Assembly: GCA_022791815.1 (NCBI GenBank)
Contig: JAAVZU010000035.1
Coordinates: 32,065 to 96,064, forward strand
DNA from: Lachnospiraceae bacterium
GTDB taxonomy: Bacteria; Bacillota; Clostridia; Lachnospirales; Lachnospiraceae
DNA length: 64,000 bases
Reading direction: 5' to 3'
Below are positions 34,095 through 42,463 of this stretch, in pieces. The position numbers and the translations under genes are program-made. Each line of letters begins with the position of its first letter. Position 1 is the stretch's first letter. The notes under the pieces are model-generated. The model saw only the letters and a program-made list of their open reading frames with translations. It was not told the origin of the DNA and made no database searches.

Positions 34095-34766
34095 ATGGGA
34101 ATTGTAATGAAAGATATTGGGAAAGAAGTGGTTTCTTTCCATGAAAAAAAATGGATTCTTCAGAATGTAGATGTAGAGATTAACGAGGGAGAAATGGTTG
34201 CAATCATTGGTAAATCTGGTGCAGGAAAATCCACATTGTTACATATTATTGGTGCTGTGGATAAAAAGACAACTGGAGAGTATTACATAGATGGGCAGGA
34301 TATAGACAAATTAAGAGACAGTAAAATTGCAAAACTCCGAAACCAGACCTTTGGATATATTATGCAGGATTTTGGACTGCTAAATGAAGATACCGTTTAT
34401 GAAAATATTATTCTGCCTTATCTGCTTGGTAGCCAGAGCAAAAAGAATATAAAGGAAAAGGCTTATAAAAATATGGAGATGCTTGGTATAAAAGACTTGG
34501 CTACCCAGAAAGTAGAGAAATTATCAGGCGGAGAAAAACAAAGAACTGCCATAGCCCGTGCACTTATGATGGATCCGAAATATATATTGGCAGATGAGCC
34601 AACAGGGGCATTAGACAGTAAAAATACCCAGCAGGTTATGAACATTCTTCGGGATTTACAAAAATTAGGAAAGACTGTTATTATTGTTACCCATGATATG
34701 GATGTAGCCAACTGTTGTGATCGAAAAATATGTATTTCAGACGGTCATGTGGTAGAAAATGATTAG
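34095..34766 (+). CDS. ABC transporter ATPase (LolD/MacB type)
   Basis: 223 aa. Walker A GKSGAGKST, Q-loop YIMQDFG, signature LSGGEKQR, Walker B YILADEPTGALD, H-loop VTHD. This ATPase type drives MacB/FtsX-like permeases. It starts 8 bases after permease 2. No two-component system is next to it, unlike BceAB modules. Confidence 0.92.
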   Translation: MGIVMKDIGKEVVSFHEKKWILQNVDVEINEGEMVAIIGKSGAGKSTLLHIIGAVDKKTTGEYYIDGQDIDKLRDSKIAKLRNQTFGYIMQDFGLLNEDTVYENIILPYLLGSQSKKNIKEKAYKNMEMLGIKDLATQKVEKLSGGEKQRTAIARALMMDPKYILADEPTGALDSKNTQQVMNILRDLQKLGKTVIIVTHDMDVANCCDRKICISDGHVVEND

Positions 34767-34786
34767 GTATACAGTAAGATTTTCAA

Positions 34787-34838
34787 TATAACGGTTCAGA
34801 TATATAAGCATATATTTTTTCATATTTGAATTGTTATA
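34787..34838. repeat. Long-loop relative of the family A palindrome
   Basis: ATAACGGTTCAGATAT and ATATTTGAATTGTTAT are imperfect inverted ends around an AT-rich core. It comes right after the ABC operon and may also work as its terminator. Confidence 0.45.
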
Positions 34839-34853
34839 AAAAATTATTTCATA

Positions 34854-34882
34854 TTGACTTTTCCTGGTAATTCGCATATAAT
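34854..34882 (+). promoter_or_regulatory. Sigma-A promoter of the aspS transcript
   Basis: TTGACT (34854-34859), 17 bases, TATAAT (34877-34882). Confidence 0.8.
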
Positions 34883-34888
34883 CAAAAT

Positions 34889-35213
34889 ATCTGCATTCTA
34901 TGCAAGTCAATATAATGAATTGCTTTGCATAGAAGTAATAAAGACATAGGACGATGACGAAGAGAAGTAGTACAGATTATCGTTTCCAGTGAGTAGAGGA
35001 TAGTGGGAACTCTATAAAGTGAATCTGTATGAATAACACTTTATCAGTTGTAATCTGAAAGATAGTAAGAATTATTTAGTAGGTGCGCCGTTTGGTTATG
35101 CGTTAAATAACTGGTTTTTAACCAAAAAGTGACTGTAAACAGTAAGTCGGGTGGTACCGCGGATATAGATTCGCCCTGAACATATTTTTTTGATATGTTC
35201 AGGGCTTTTTCTT
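34889..35213 (+). promoter_or_regulatory. T-box riboswitch controlling aspS
   Basis: A leader of about 325 nt between a sigma-A promoter and aspS. It carries AGAGAAGTAGTA near the Stem I base, the T-box core GGGTGGTACCGCGG (35149-35162), and a terminator GCCCTGAACATA (35173-35184)/TATGTTCAGGGC (35194-35205) with TTTTTCTTTT. Uncharged tRNA stabilises the antiterminator and turns on the synthetase. I could not place the specifier codon with certainty, so tRNA-Asp is inferred from the gene. Confidence 0.9.
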
Positions 35214-35300
35214 TTGAAAAATTTTAATAAAGGTAGTCCGGCATGCTGTCCTATATTCGTGATTGTCTTGGCTATGTGAAATGAAAGGAGTTTTTAGTAA

Positions 35301-37058
35301 ATGGAAACAAACACAAACAATCAATATCGTAACAGAACCTTAGATGCTATTAGTGAAGCCGATGTAGATGCAACCCTAAGAGTGGCTGGATGGGTGGAAA
35401 ATATCCGTGATCATGGCGGGGTATCTTTCATTGACCTAAGAGATATGTATGGTGTCTTGCAGGTGGTTATCCGTGATGCAGCTTTACTAGAAGGAATCAA
35501 TAAAGAAGATTGTATTAGCATAGAAGGTCTTATCGAGCATAGAGATGAAGAAACCTATAATCCTAAGATACCAACTGGAACAATAGAATTAGATGCAAAA
35601 AGTATAGAGGTTCTTGGAAAGGTATACAGCCAGCTTCCTTTTGAAGTAATGACAAGTAAGGAAATACGTGAGGATTTACGTTTGAAATACCGTTATTTGG
35701 ATTTGCGTAACAAGAAGGTAAAGGATAACATGATTTTCCGTTCTAATGTTATTTCTTTCTTAAGAGAAAAGATGACAGAAATGGGATTTTTAGAGATTCA
35801 GACTCCTATTCTTTGTGCATCCTCACCAGAAGGAGCAAGAGATTATATTGTACCTTCCCGTAAATTCAAAGGTAAATTTTATGCACTTCCACAAGCACCT
35901 CAGCAGTATAAACAGCTTCTTATGGTGTCAGGGTTTGACAAATATTTCCAGATTGCACCATGTTTCCGTGATGAGGATGCCCGTGCAGACCGTTCACCAG
36001 GAGAATTTTATCAGTTAGACTTTGAAATGAGTTTTGCGACACAGGAAGATGTATTCCGTGTTGGAGAAGAAGTGCTTACAGCAACTTTTGAAAAGTTTGC
36101 ACCAGAAGGGGCAGCAGTAACCCAAGGACCATATCCAGTAATTAGTTATAAACAGGCAATGTTAGAGTTTGGTTCTGACAAGCCAGATCTTCGTAACCCA
36201 CTCCGTATTATTGATGTGACCGATTTCTTCCAGAGATGTACTTTTAAACCATTTCATAAGAAGACAGTCCGTGCAATCAAAGTACATGCTGATATGTCCA
36301 AGGGATTTCATGAGAAATTATTGAAGTTTGCACAATCCATTGGAATGGGTGGACTTGGATATTTGGAAGTCAAAGAAGATATGAGTTATAAAGGACCAAT
36401 TGACAAGTTTATTCCAGAGGATATGAAAACAGAAATCAAAGACCTTGCAGGATTAGAAGTAGGAGATACTATTTTCTTTATTGCAGATACGGAGAAGAAG
36501 GCAGCCATTTATGCAGGACAGCTTCGTAATGAACTTGGATTACGCCTTGATTTATTAGAGAAGAATGCATACCGTTTCTGCTTTGTCAATGACTTCCCAA
36601 TGTATGAATATGATGAAGAACAGAAGAAGATTATCTTTACCCATAATCCATTTTCTATGCCACAAGGCGGATTGGAAGCCTTAGAAAAGAAAGAGCCAGA
36701 AGAAATTCTAGCATATCAGTATGATATCGTATGTAATGGTGTAGAACTATCTTCAGGAGCAGTTCGTAACCATGACTTACAGATTATGGTAAAGGCATTT
36801 GAAATTGCAGGATATTCAGAAGAAGACTTAAAGGAAAAATTTGGAGCCTTATATAATGCGTTCCAGTATGGTGCACCACCTCATGCTGGTATGGCACCAG
36901 GAGTTGATCGTATGATTATGCTTCTTCGTGAGGAAGAGAACATTCGTGAAATTATTCCGTTCCCAATGAATGGTAATGCACAAGATCTAATGTGTGGTGC
37001 ACCAAACGAAGTAACGGAGATGCAGCTTCGTGAGACACACATTAAGATTCGTCAGTAA
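35301..37058 (+). CDS. aspS: Aspartyl-tRNA synthetase
   Basis: 585 aa, bacterial-type class II synthetase: N-terminal OB-fold anticodon-binding domain (VAGWVENIRDHGGVSFIDLRD), class II motif 2 in FRDEDARADRSPGEFYQLD, GAD insertion domain in the middle, and motif 3 GMAPGVDRMIMLL near the end. ATG 35301 with GAAAGGAG upstream. Charges tRNA-Asp; whether it also charges tRNA-Asn (non-discriminating) is not readable here. It follows a T-box leader and precedes dus by 9 bases. Confidence 0.96.
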   Translation: METNTNNQYRNRTLDAISEADVDATLRVAGWVENIRDHGGVSFIDLRDMYGVLQVVIRDAALLEGINKEDCISIEGLIEHRDEETYNPKIPTGTIELDAKSIEVLGKVYSQLPFEVMTSKEIREDLRLKYRYLDLRNKKVKDNMIFRSNVISFLREKMTEMGFLEIQTPILCASSPEGARDYIVPSRKFKGKFYALPQAPQQYKQLLMVSGFDKYFQIAPCFRDEDARADRSPGEFYQLDFEMSFATQEDVFRVGEEVLTATFEKFAPEGAAVTQGPYPVISYKQAMLEFGSDKPDLRNPLRIIDVTDFFQRCTFKPFHKKTVRAIKVHADMSKGFHEKLLKFAQSIGMGGLGYLEVKEDMSYKGPIDKFIPEDMKTEIKDLAGLEVGDTIFFIADTEKKAAIYAGQLRNELGLRLDLLEKNAYRFCFVNDFPMYEYDEEQKKIIFTHNPFSMPQGGLEALEKKEPEEILAYQYDIVCNGVELSSGAVRNHDLQIMVKAFEIAGYSEEDLKEKFGALYNAFQYGAPPHAGMAPGVDRMIMLLREEENIREIIPFPMNGNAQDLMCGAPNEVTEMQLRETHIKIRQ

Positions 37059-37067
37059 GTTACCATC

Positions 37068-37994
37068 ATGAGATTCTATTTTGCACCAATGGAGGGCATT
37101 ACCACATACTTGTATCGGAAACTGCATCACAAGTATTTTGGGGGAGCGGAAAAATATTTCGCTCCCTTTATATCGCCTACCATGCATGGCAGTTTTACGC
37201 CAAGAGAGAAAAAAGATATCTTGCCAGAGAATAATAAGGGAATGGTCATGGTTCCACAAATCCTAACGAATCGGTCAGATTACTTTATAGAAACTGCCCA
37301 AGAATTATATGATTATGGATATCCAGAGGTGAATTTGAATCTTGGATGTCCCTCAAACACTGTAGTGACGAAGTGTAAAGGAGCAGGTTTTCTCAGTGAA
37401 ACTTATCAGTTAGAAAAATTCTTAAATAAAATTTTTGAGAAATCTATAGGAAAGATTTCAGTGAAAACCCGAATTGGAAGATATGATGAAGAAGAATTTG
37501 AAGAATTACTGAGGATTTTTAATCAGTATCCCATAGAAGAACTTATTATACACCCAAGAATTCAACAGGATTATTATAAGAATCCTATCCGAATGCATAT
37601 CTTTTTAGAGGCAGTAGAAAAAAGTAGAAATCCTCTTTGTTATAATGGTGATATTTATACAAAAGAAGATTATCAAAGGTTGATGGAAAAGTGTCCGACA
37701 CTTGAATGTGTTATGGTGGGAAGAGGGACTCTTGCGAATCCCAATTTGTTTCAAGAGATTTGCACAGGAGAGCCAATTTCTATGAAGAATTTCTGGGCAT
37801 TTCATGATGAACTGTATGAAGAATATCAACAGGAAATCGGAAATAATGCATTGTATAAGATGAAAGAATTGTGGATATATATGGGAAATTTATTTCCAGA
37901 TGTGGATAAGATAAAAAAGAAAATTAAAAAAGCGCAGAAAAAAGAAGATTACCAAAGATGGGTACAAGAATTACGGCATCTGAGGGAAAAATAA
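37068..37994 (+). CDS. tRNA-dihydrouridine synthase family protein
   Basis: 308 aa, FMN-dependent TIM barrel. APMEGITTYLYRKL at the start, NLGCPSNTVVTKCKGAGFL with the catalytic Cys motif, and IIHPRIQQDYY with the conserved His. It reduces uridines in tRNA D-loops. It starts 9 bases after aspS with a weak ribosome binding site, so probably co-transcribed. A terminator follows. Confidence 0.9.
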   Translation: MRFYFAPMEGITTYLYRKLHHKYFGGAEKYFAPFISPTMHGSFTPREKKDILPENNKGMVMVPQILTNRSDYFIETAQELYDYGYPEVNLNLGCPSNTVVTKCKGAGFLSETYQLEKFLNKIFEKSIGKISVKTRIGRYDEEEFEELLRIFNQYPIEELIIHPRIQQDYYKNPIRMHIFLEAVEKSRNPLCYNGDIYTKEDYQRLMEKCPTLECVMVGRGTLANPNLFQEICTGEPISMKNFWAFHDELYEEYQQEIGNNALYKMKELWIYMGNLFPDVDKIKKKIKKAQKKEDYQRWVQELRHLREK

Positions 37995-38002
37995 TGAAAA
38001 CA

Positions 38003-38044
38003 GACAGCCGCACAAAAATTATTTTGTGTGGCTGTTCATTTTTG
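38003..38044 (+). terminator. Terminator after the dus gene
   Basis: ACAGCCGCACAAAA pairs with TTTTGTGTGGCTGT (one mismatch), followed by TCATTTTTG. Confidence 0.85.
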
Positions 38045-38072
38045 TAACTGTTCAGAACAATGAATAAGTTAC
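38044..38072. repeat. Family A palindrome, 29 bp
   Basis: GTAACTGTTCAGAA..TGAATAAGTTAC, directly after the terminator and 8 bases from the end of the convergent GGDEF gene. Confidence 0.65.
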
Positions 38073-38079
38073 CCATTTT

Positions 38080-41000
38080 TTATAATTTAAATTCTTTTAA
38101 TTTTGACCAAGTCATGGAATGACCTTTAGAATTTCTTTTTATAAAATACAATGCCTGATCTGCATTATTAAGTGCCTGATCGATATCTTTTTGGGTGTTG
38201 CCAGAATATTCTGCAATACCAATAGAGCAGGAGAGTTTTTTGTCCTCTGGAATAGAAATCTTTGTATGAAGGTATTCTTCTAAAGAATCACGAAAACCAT
38301 CACCAATATGATTATATATCTTGTCTGCTATAGTAAGACCGTATGATTCGTTTTGGTCTGGAATAACAATGAGGAATTCGTCTCCTCCGTATCGGATAGT
38401 GTATCCTTTATCACCCATAAGTTCTTGGAAAAGCTTTGTGAAACTTACAAGTACAAAATCTCCAGTATCATGCCCAAAAGTATCATTGTAATATTTGAAA
38501 TTATCTAAATCAATATAAAGTATTAAGTTTTTGCTTCCCTTTTCGTGACTAAGTTTATTCTTAATAATATAACTAAAACCGTGCCGGTTATAGGTCCCAG
38601 TTAAGTAGTCTGTCATAGATACTTTTTCCAGCTTTTCATTCATGTGGCGGATTAGATTATTGTCTGTAATACGTTTCATTACATCCATAAGCTGGTTACA
38701 GGCAAATTTGAGGGTAACTAAGTTTTCATTTGTTAATAAGGTCCGGTTACCAGTAAAGTTACGCTGGGAATTTACATGGGAAAGCAGTACATAACTGGTG
38801 CTGCCATCCGAAATTGGGATTCCGAGCATGGAAATAATTTTGTTTTTGGTAAAAGGCTGCATAACTGGCATAAATTGAAAGAAATTCTTATCTGTCCGAT
38901 TGGTTAAAAAGCCACGTTTATATCGCTGGAAGAATTCAAAAATTTTATGTATTTGATTGGCAGAGATAGCAAGATCACTATTTTTAAACAGCACAGAATA
39001 TCCGCAGTCATCTTTCTTTAGAAGTACCACTCCTCCAAGACTGTAAGTATTTTGCATAATGGAAATGGCCTGATTAATTAAAGTGTCCACATTGCTTTCT
39101 CCACGGTTGAGGTTTTCCTGCCATATAGTTAGAAAGGAGATATCTTTCTCTCTTTGTTTTAATTTAATCTGTGTGCCTTCAAAATTCGCAATGGATAGTA
39201 ATTGATCAAAAAATAATTCATGTTTATTAAACTCTAAAATAGTTTTTGGTATCTCCTCTTGATTTAATAGTGCCATAAGTTTACTGACACACTGCATAAA
39301 TCCTTGTTTTTTATAGTAATCTATAGTTTGCATAATAACTTCTTGGCGTTTTTCAAAATTCTTCAACTTTAAATAAAGATTAGATACAGCAACTGTATAA
39401 AGGTAATAGGTATAAAAAACTGTTCCAGGAAGAAGCCATAAAAATTTATAGGCTAAATCAAGTTCTTTTTTGCAATTTTCTAGATTGTCTTCATAATCAT
39501 ATAAAATTGCCTTTAGGTAGTGATATAAGAATAATTCTTCTTCCCAATATTTGCAATCAACATCTTCGTTAGTGCCAATCATTTGTGTCATGTAGATATC
39601 CATTTGCCCTAAATAATGATAAGATTTATAGTAATCCTGTAGATGAAAGTGGCTAATTGCAAGCATAGCATATAACTTAGCTGTATTACAGACCATAAGG
39701 TTCTGATAACCCAGATAAGAGAGCATCTTTAATAACACTTCAATACAAGGAATAACCGTTTCATAATCTTCAATTACAAAATAATTCATACATATATTAT
39801 AGAGAGCATCCATGCAGTCATCTGCTTTTTTTGCAATAACAAGGTTGCGCAGAGCGATACGAAAATATTGGTCAGCCTTTTCGTAGTTCTCCAAAATAAT
39901 GCAATTATAGCCAATTCCCAAATACATGTGAGCCTGTAAAATTACATCATTACTGGATACAGTTTCAATTCTCTTTTTATGCATCTGATAAACATATTCA
40001 TGAAATCCAGCATCAGAATATATGATGATGTTTTTCATATAGGCTAACATAAGAAAATCATTGTTACCAATTTCTCTGGCAAGAGCAATACCTTTAGAAA
40101 AATAGTAAGAATTTTTCTTACCAGTAGCAATTGCTGTTACACTTTCAATATCATTTTCAAATCCCATTGCATACAGGTAAGCAAGGTGATTACGGAAACC
40201 ATAATGTTCTGTGGATTCTAATAATTCAGTAGGTACTGGTATACGGAAATCACACAAAAATGGGTCTTTCCAACCACCAAACTGTGCCATGACATACAAA
40301 AGTTCTGCCTTAAAAAGTAAGAAATCGTCTTGCAATTCTTTGGCGATTTTAACACAAGTTTGATAGGAAGTCTGTATAGAGTCCATGTGGCTAGTGGAAA
40401 ATTGTGTCTTAATGGATAAATAGTGATAGTAGTAAGCAACAAGGGAGTTTTCATGATAAAGTTCTAATTCTGAAATCATCTTGCAAGACATAACTGCCTC
40501 TTCTATATTATCCATAGCAAGATTCAATAAGGTATATAAAACCAAAACCTCACAAGTTTGTTGTTCTGTCAGTATAGAACGATTGTGTTCAATTTTATTA
40601 TATATATCACTTATATAATACCATGCATCTTTCAAAGCCAGACTATGATACATATTCCAAAGTCTTTTGAGATTTTTTGAAAAATCTTTTGGCTCAAATA
40701 TAAAATCCTCTACATTATGCATCGGAATATCACTAGAGAAACGTCCCCATTCTACCAGCATATTGCGATCCTGTATGTATGAAATCAGTTGATTCCAAGT
40801 TTCCAAAATGTAAGATCTGATATAAAAAGTATCATTATAAAATATGATAAAATGCAAATCAGCTAATTCCTCTTTTAAAAGTTTCAACAGCATCTGCACA
40901 CTGGAAAGAGGAGCAAGATGAAAGGCTGATATAATTAAAATAAGAGGATGCTGATTGGAAATGTAACGGAAAATATGAATAATATCCAAGAAAATATTTT

Positions 41001-41379
41001 TACGCTCAAAATTTACTTCCACAGACATAATATCTTCGGTACGTTTAGATTGCCCATTACGAATATAGGCAGCAAAAGGCTCTATATGTAGAGAATATAC
41101 TTTACAGTCTTCCAGAAATTCTTCTGGTGTCATGGTTTCTTGGTAAAAATTAATATAAGACAGACGAATCCAGTTGAAAAAGGGTTCATAACAATCACAA
41201 ATTACATCAGACTGATATTCATGATAATAACAAACAGCAGGAAGTTGTTCTGGTATTGATTCAAGAAGCTCTGCTTTGTTTACTTTTTCATTATCATAGT
41301 ATTTTACAAAAAGAGCCTGTCTTGAGAGGCTTGCAATAAAAGTTTCAATCATTTCATGAATATTTACTATATATTTCAT
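38080..41379 (-). CDS. Giant TPR/GAF-like diguanylate cyclase with NTPase-like N-terminus
   Basis: 1099 aa, soluble, no membrane segment. N-terminal 1-200: an AAA_16/STAND-like region (FERKNIFLDIIHIF, HPLILIISAFHLAPLSS resembling a Walker B strand) but no Walker A loop. About 240-700: helical TPR-like repeats. About 740-900: GAF-like sensor (INQAISIMQNTYSLGGVVLL). 920-1099: GGDEF domain with intact YGGDEF (998-1002) and CSIGIAEY; the RxxD inhibitory site is absent. Predicted to make cyclic di-GMP. The N-terminal 700 residues match the layout of the 1528-aa kinase at 46057, its paralogue. Start ATG 41379 with GGATGGGG upstream on the minus strand. In Clostridia cyclic di-GMP typically lowers motility, fitting the flagellar genes nearby. 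Confidence 0.85.
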   Translation of the reverse strand: MKYIVNIHEMIETFIASLSRQALFVKYYDNEKVNKAELLESIPEQLPAVCYYHEYQSDVICDCYEPFFNWIRLSYINFYQETMTPEEFLEDCKVYSLHIEPFAAYIRNGQSKRTEDIMSVEVNFERKNIFLDIIHIFRYISNQHPLILIISAFHLAPLSSVQMLLKLLKEELADLHFIIFYNDTFYIRSYILETWNQLISYIQDRNMLVEWGRFSSDIPMHNVEDFIFEPKDFSKNLKRLWNMYHSLALKDAWYYISDIYNKIEHNRSILTEQQTCEVLVLYTLLNLAMDNIEEAVMSCKMISELELYHENSLVAYYYHYLSIKTQFSTSHMDSIQTSYQTCVKIAKELQDDFLLFKAELLYVMAQFGGWKDPFLCDFRIPVPTELLESTEHYGFRNHLAYLYAMGFENDIESVTAIATGKKNSYYFSKGIALAREIGNNDFLMLAYMKNIIIYSDAGFHEYVYQMHKKRIETVSSNDVILQAHMYLGIGYNCIILENYEKADQYFRIALRNLVIAKKADDCMDALYNICMNYFVIEDYETVIPCIEVLLKMLSYLGYQNLMVCNTAKLYAMLAISHFHLQDYYKSYHYLGQMDIYMTQMIGTNEDVDCKYWEEELFLYHYLKAILYDYEDNLENCKKELDLAYKFLWLLPGTVFYTYYLYTVAVSNLYLKLKNFEKRQEVIMQTIDYYKKQGFMQCVSKLMALLNQEEIPKTILEFNKHELFFDQLLSIANFEGTQIKLKQREKDISFLTIWQENLNRGESNVDTLINQAISIMQNTYSLGGVVLLKKDDCGYSVLFKNSDLAISANQIHKIFEFFQRYKRGFLTNRTDKNFFQFMPVMQPFTKNKIISMLGIPISDGSTSYVLLSHVNSQRNFTGNRTLLTNENLVTLKFACNQLMDVMKRITDNNLIRHMNEKLEKVSMTDYLTGTYNRHGFSYIIKNKLSHEKGSKNLILYIDLDNFKYYNDTFGHDTGDFVLVSFTKLFQELMGDKGYTIRYGGDEFLIVIPDQNESYGLTIADKIYNHIGDGFRDSLEEYLHTKISIPEDKKLSCSIGIAEYSGNTQKDIDQALNNADQALYFIKRNSKGHSMTWSKLKEFKL

Positions 41380-41470
41380 ACCCCATCCTCCATTTCATCC
41401 TTCGTCTACTTTTAATACTAACATTTTCATATATACTTGTCAAAGGGAATTATATAATTAACACTATACA

Positions 41471-41896
41471 TTAATTTTTGGCTTTTTCTAGTGTTTCTTC
41501 TATTGCATTAAGAAGAAGCTGTTGGGTATATTTACTTTCTTCCTCCAAAACAATTTGTTCAATTGCAACATTATTACACAGCTGATTTTCAATATTAGCC
41601 AAAGTAGGCTCTAAGAGAGGGTACATAGCAGATACACTATCATCAATGTTAGAGAAGGTAACACCATTGATATGATTGCTGTCTACAACAACTTCGATGT
41701 TTAATAAAGTATCGTTTAAGGAAAGCTGTGAAGTGTAAACACCGGGAGTATACTCTGCAACCGGATTGGAATCACTATCCTCATCCTTATGTAACATGAA
41801 AATAAGCAGGACAATAAGAAAAATACCTAATACTAGAAAAATACCAGTATAAATCAATTCTTTTCGTTGAATCACCACGATTTTCGTTTTTGACAT
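41471..41896 (-). CDS. Small membrane-anchored protein, degenerate FMN-binding-like
   Basis: 141 aa. One transmembrane segment (YTGIFLVLGIFLIVLLIFML, about 16-35), then an outer domain of about 100 residues whose order (YTPGVYTSQLSL, IEVVVDSNHINGVTF, SKYTQQLLLNAIEE) resembles an FMN-binding domain lacking the SGAT flavinylation motif. ATG 41896 with GGGAGGT upstream on the minus strand. It may be transcribed with the GGDEF gene (91-base gap). No firm family. Confidence 0.65.
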   Translation of the reverse strand: MSKTKIVVIQRKELIYTGIFLVLGIFLIVLLIFMLHKDEDSDSNPVAEYTPGVYTSQLSLNDTLLNIEVVVDSNHINGVTFSNIDDSVSAMYPLLEPTLANIENQLCNNVAIEQIVLEEESKYTQQLLLNAIEETLEKAKN

Positions 41897-41928
41897 AAAA
41901 ACCTCCCGAAAATATAAATTTTGTGTAA

Positions 41929-42059
41929 CTATTCAGGTAGAAACACGCATTTATTGCGTGTTTTGTAAGAAAAAGTAACATTTGTAATGTTTAAGTCCCT
42001 TCGCCAAAGGCAAATTATTCTGGGCTTAAACGTAACTGCTCATGGTTATGAACAGTTAC
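41929..42059. repeat. 131-bp composite palindromic element with family A ends
   Basis: The left end GTAACTATTCA and right end TGAACAGTTAC are inverted. Inside are AACACGC..GCGTGTT (41942-41962) and GTTTAAGTCC..GGGCTTAAAC (41989-42031). The last 28 bases (42032-42059) are a complete family A palindrome. The build is like the 147-bp insertion at 21069. Confidence 0.65.
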
Positions 42060-42265
42060 AGTGTGTGTAACTTAATCTTGATATTATCTATACACATTTA
42101 GTATATGATAGAAAAAAAATTGTATGACCTCTTGAATGAATATCTGTGAAAATAGACGAAATTAAGAAAAGAAAAAATAAAAAATTCCATGTGAAATAAT
42201 AAAAAAAAGTATTGACAAAAACGCAAACAAGCATAAATAGAGGATTTGCAAAAAATACAAAAAAA

Positions 42266-42339
42266 ATACTATATCTTGTATAAATAAAAAATATTTAGCA
42301 CTATATTTAGTAGACAAGGAAAACAGAATATGCTATAAT
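42266..42339 (+). promoter_or_regulatory. Two NrdR boxes over the nrdD promoter
   Basis: ATACTATATCTTGTAT (42266-42281) and GCACTATATTTAGTAG (42298-42313) both match the NrdR box ACACWATATATWGTGT, 32 bp apart (three helix turns). The second overlaps the -35 TAGACA (42311-42316); 17 bases on is -10 TATAAT (42334-42339). NrdR with bound dATP would repress nrdD. Confidence 0.75.
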
Positions 42340-42371
42340 GAGAAAGATTTAATTGCAGTGAAAGAATGATG

Positions 42372-42404
42372 GTTACTGTTTGCACCGCAGGTGTGAACAG
42401 TAAC
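42372..42404. repeat. 33-bp palindrome identical in plan to 21183-21215
   Basis: GTTACTGTTtgCACC-gca-GGTGtgAACAGTAAC. It differs from the copy at 21183 by one loop base. It lies in the nrdD leader, between promoter and start codon, and would form a strong RNA hairpin. Confidence 0.75.
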
Positions 42405-42463
42405 GAATAATGTTAGAGTGTAAACTGTAACATATACTGTAGTAAACGAAAGGAAGAAAGAAC

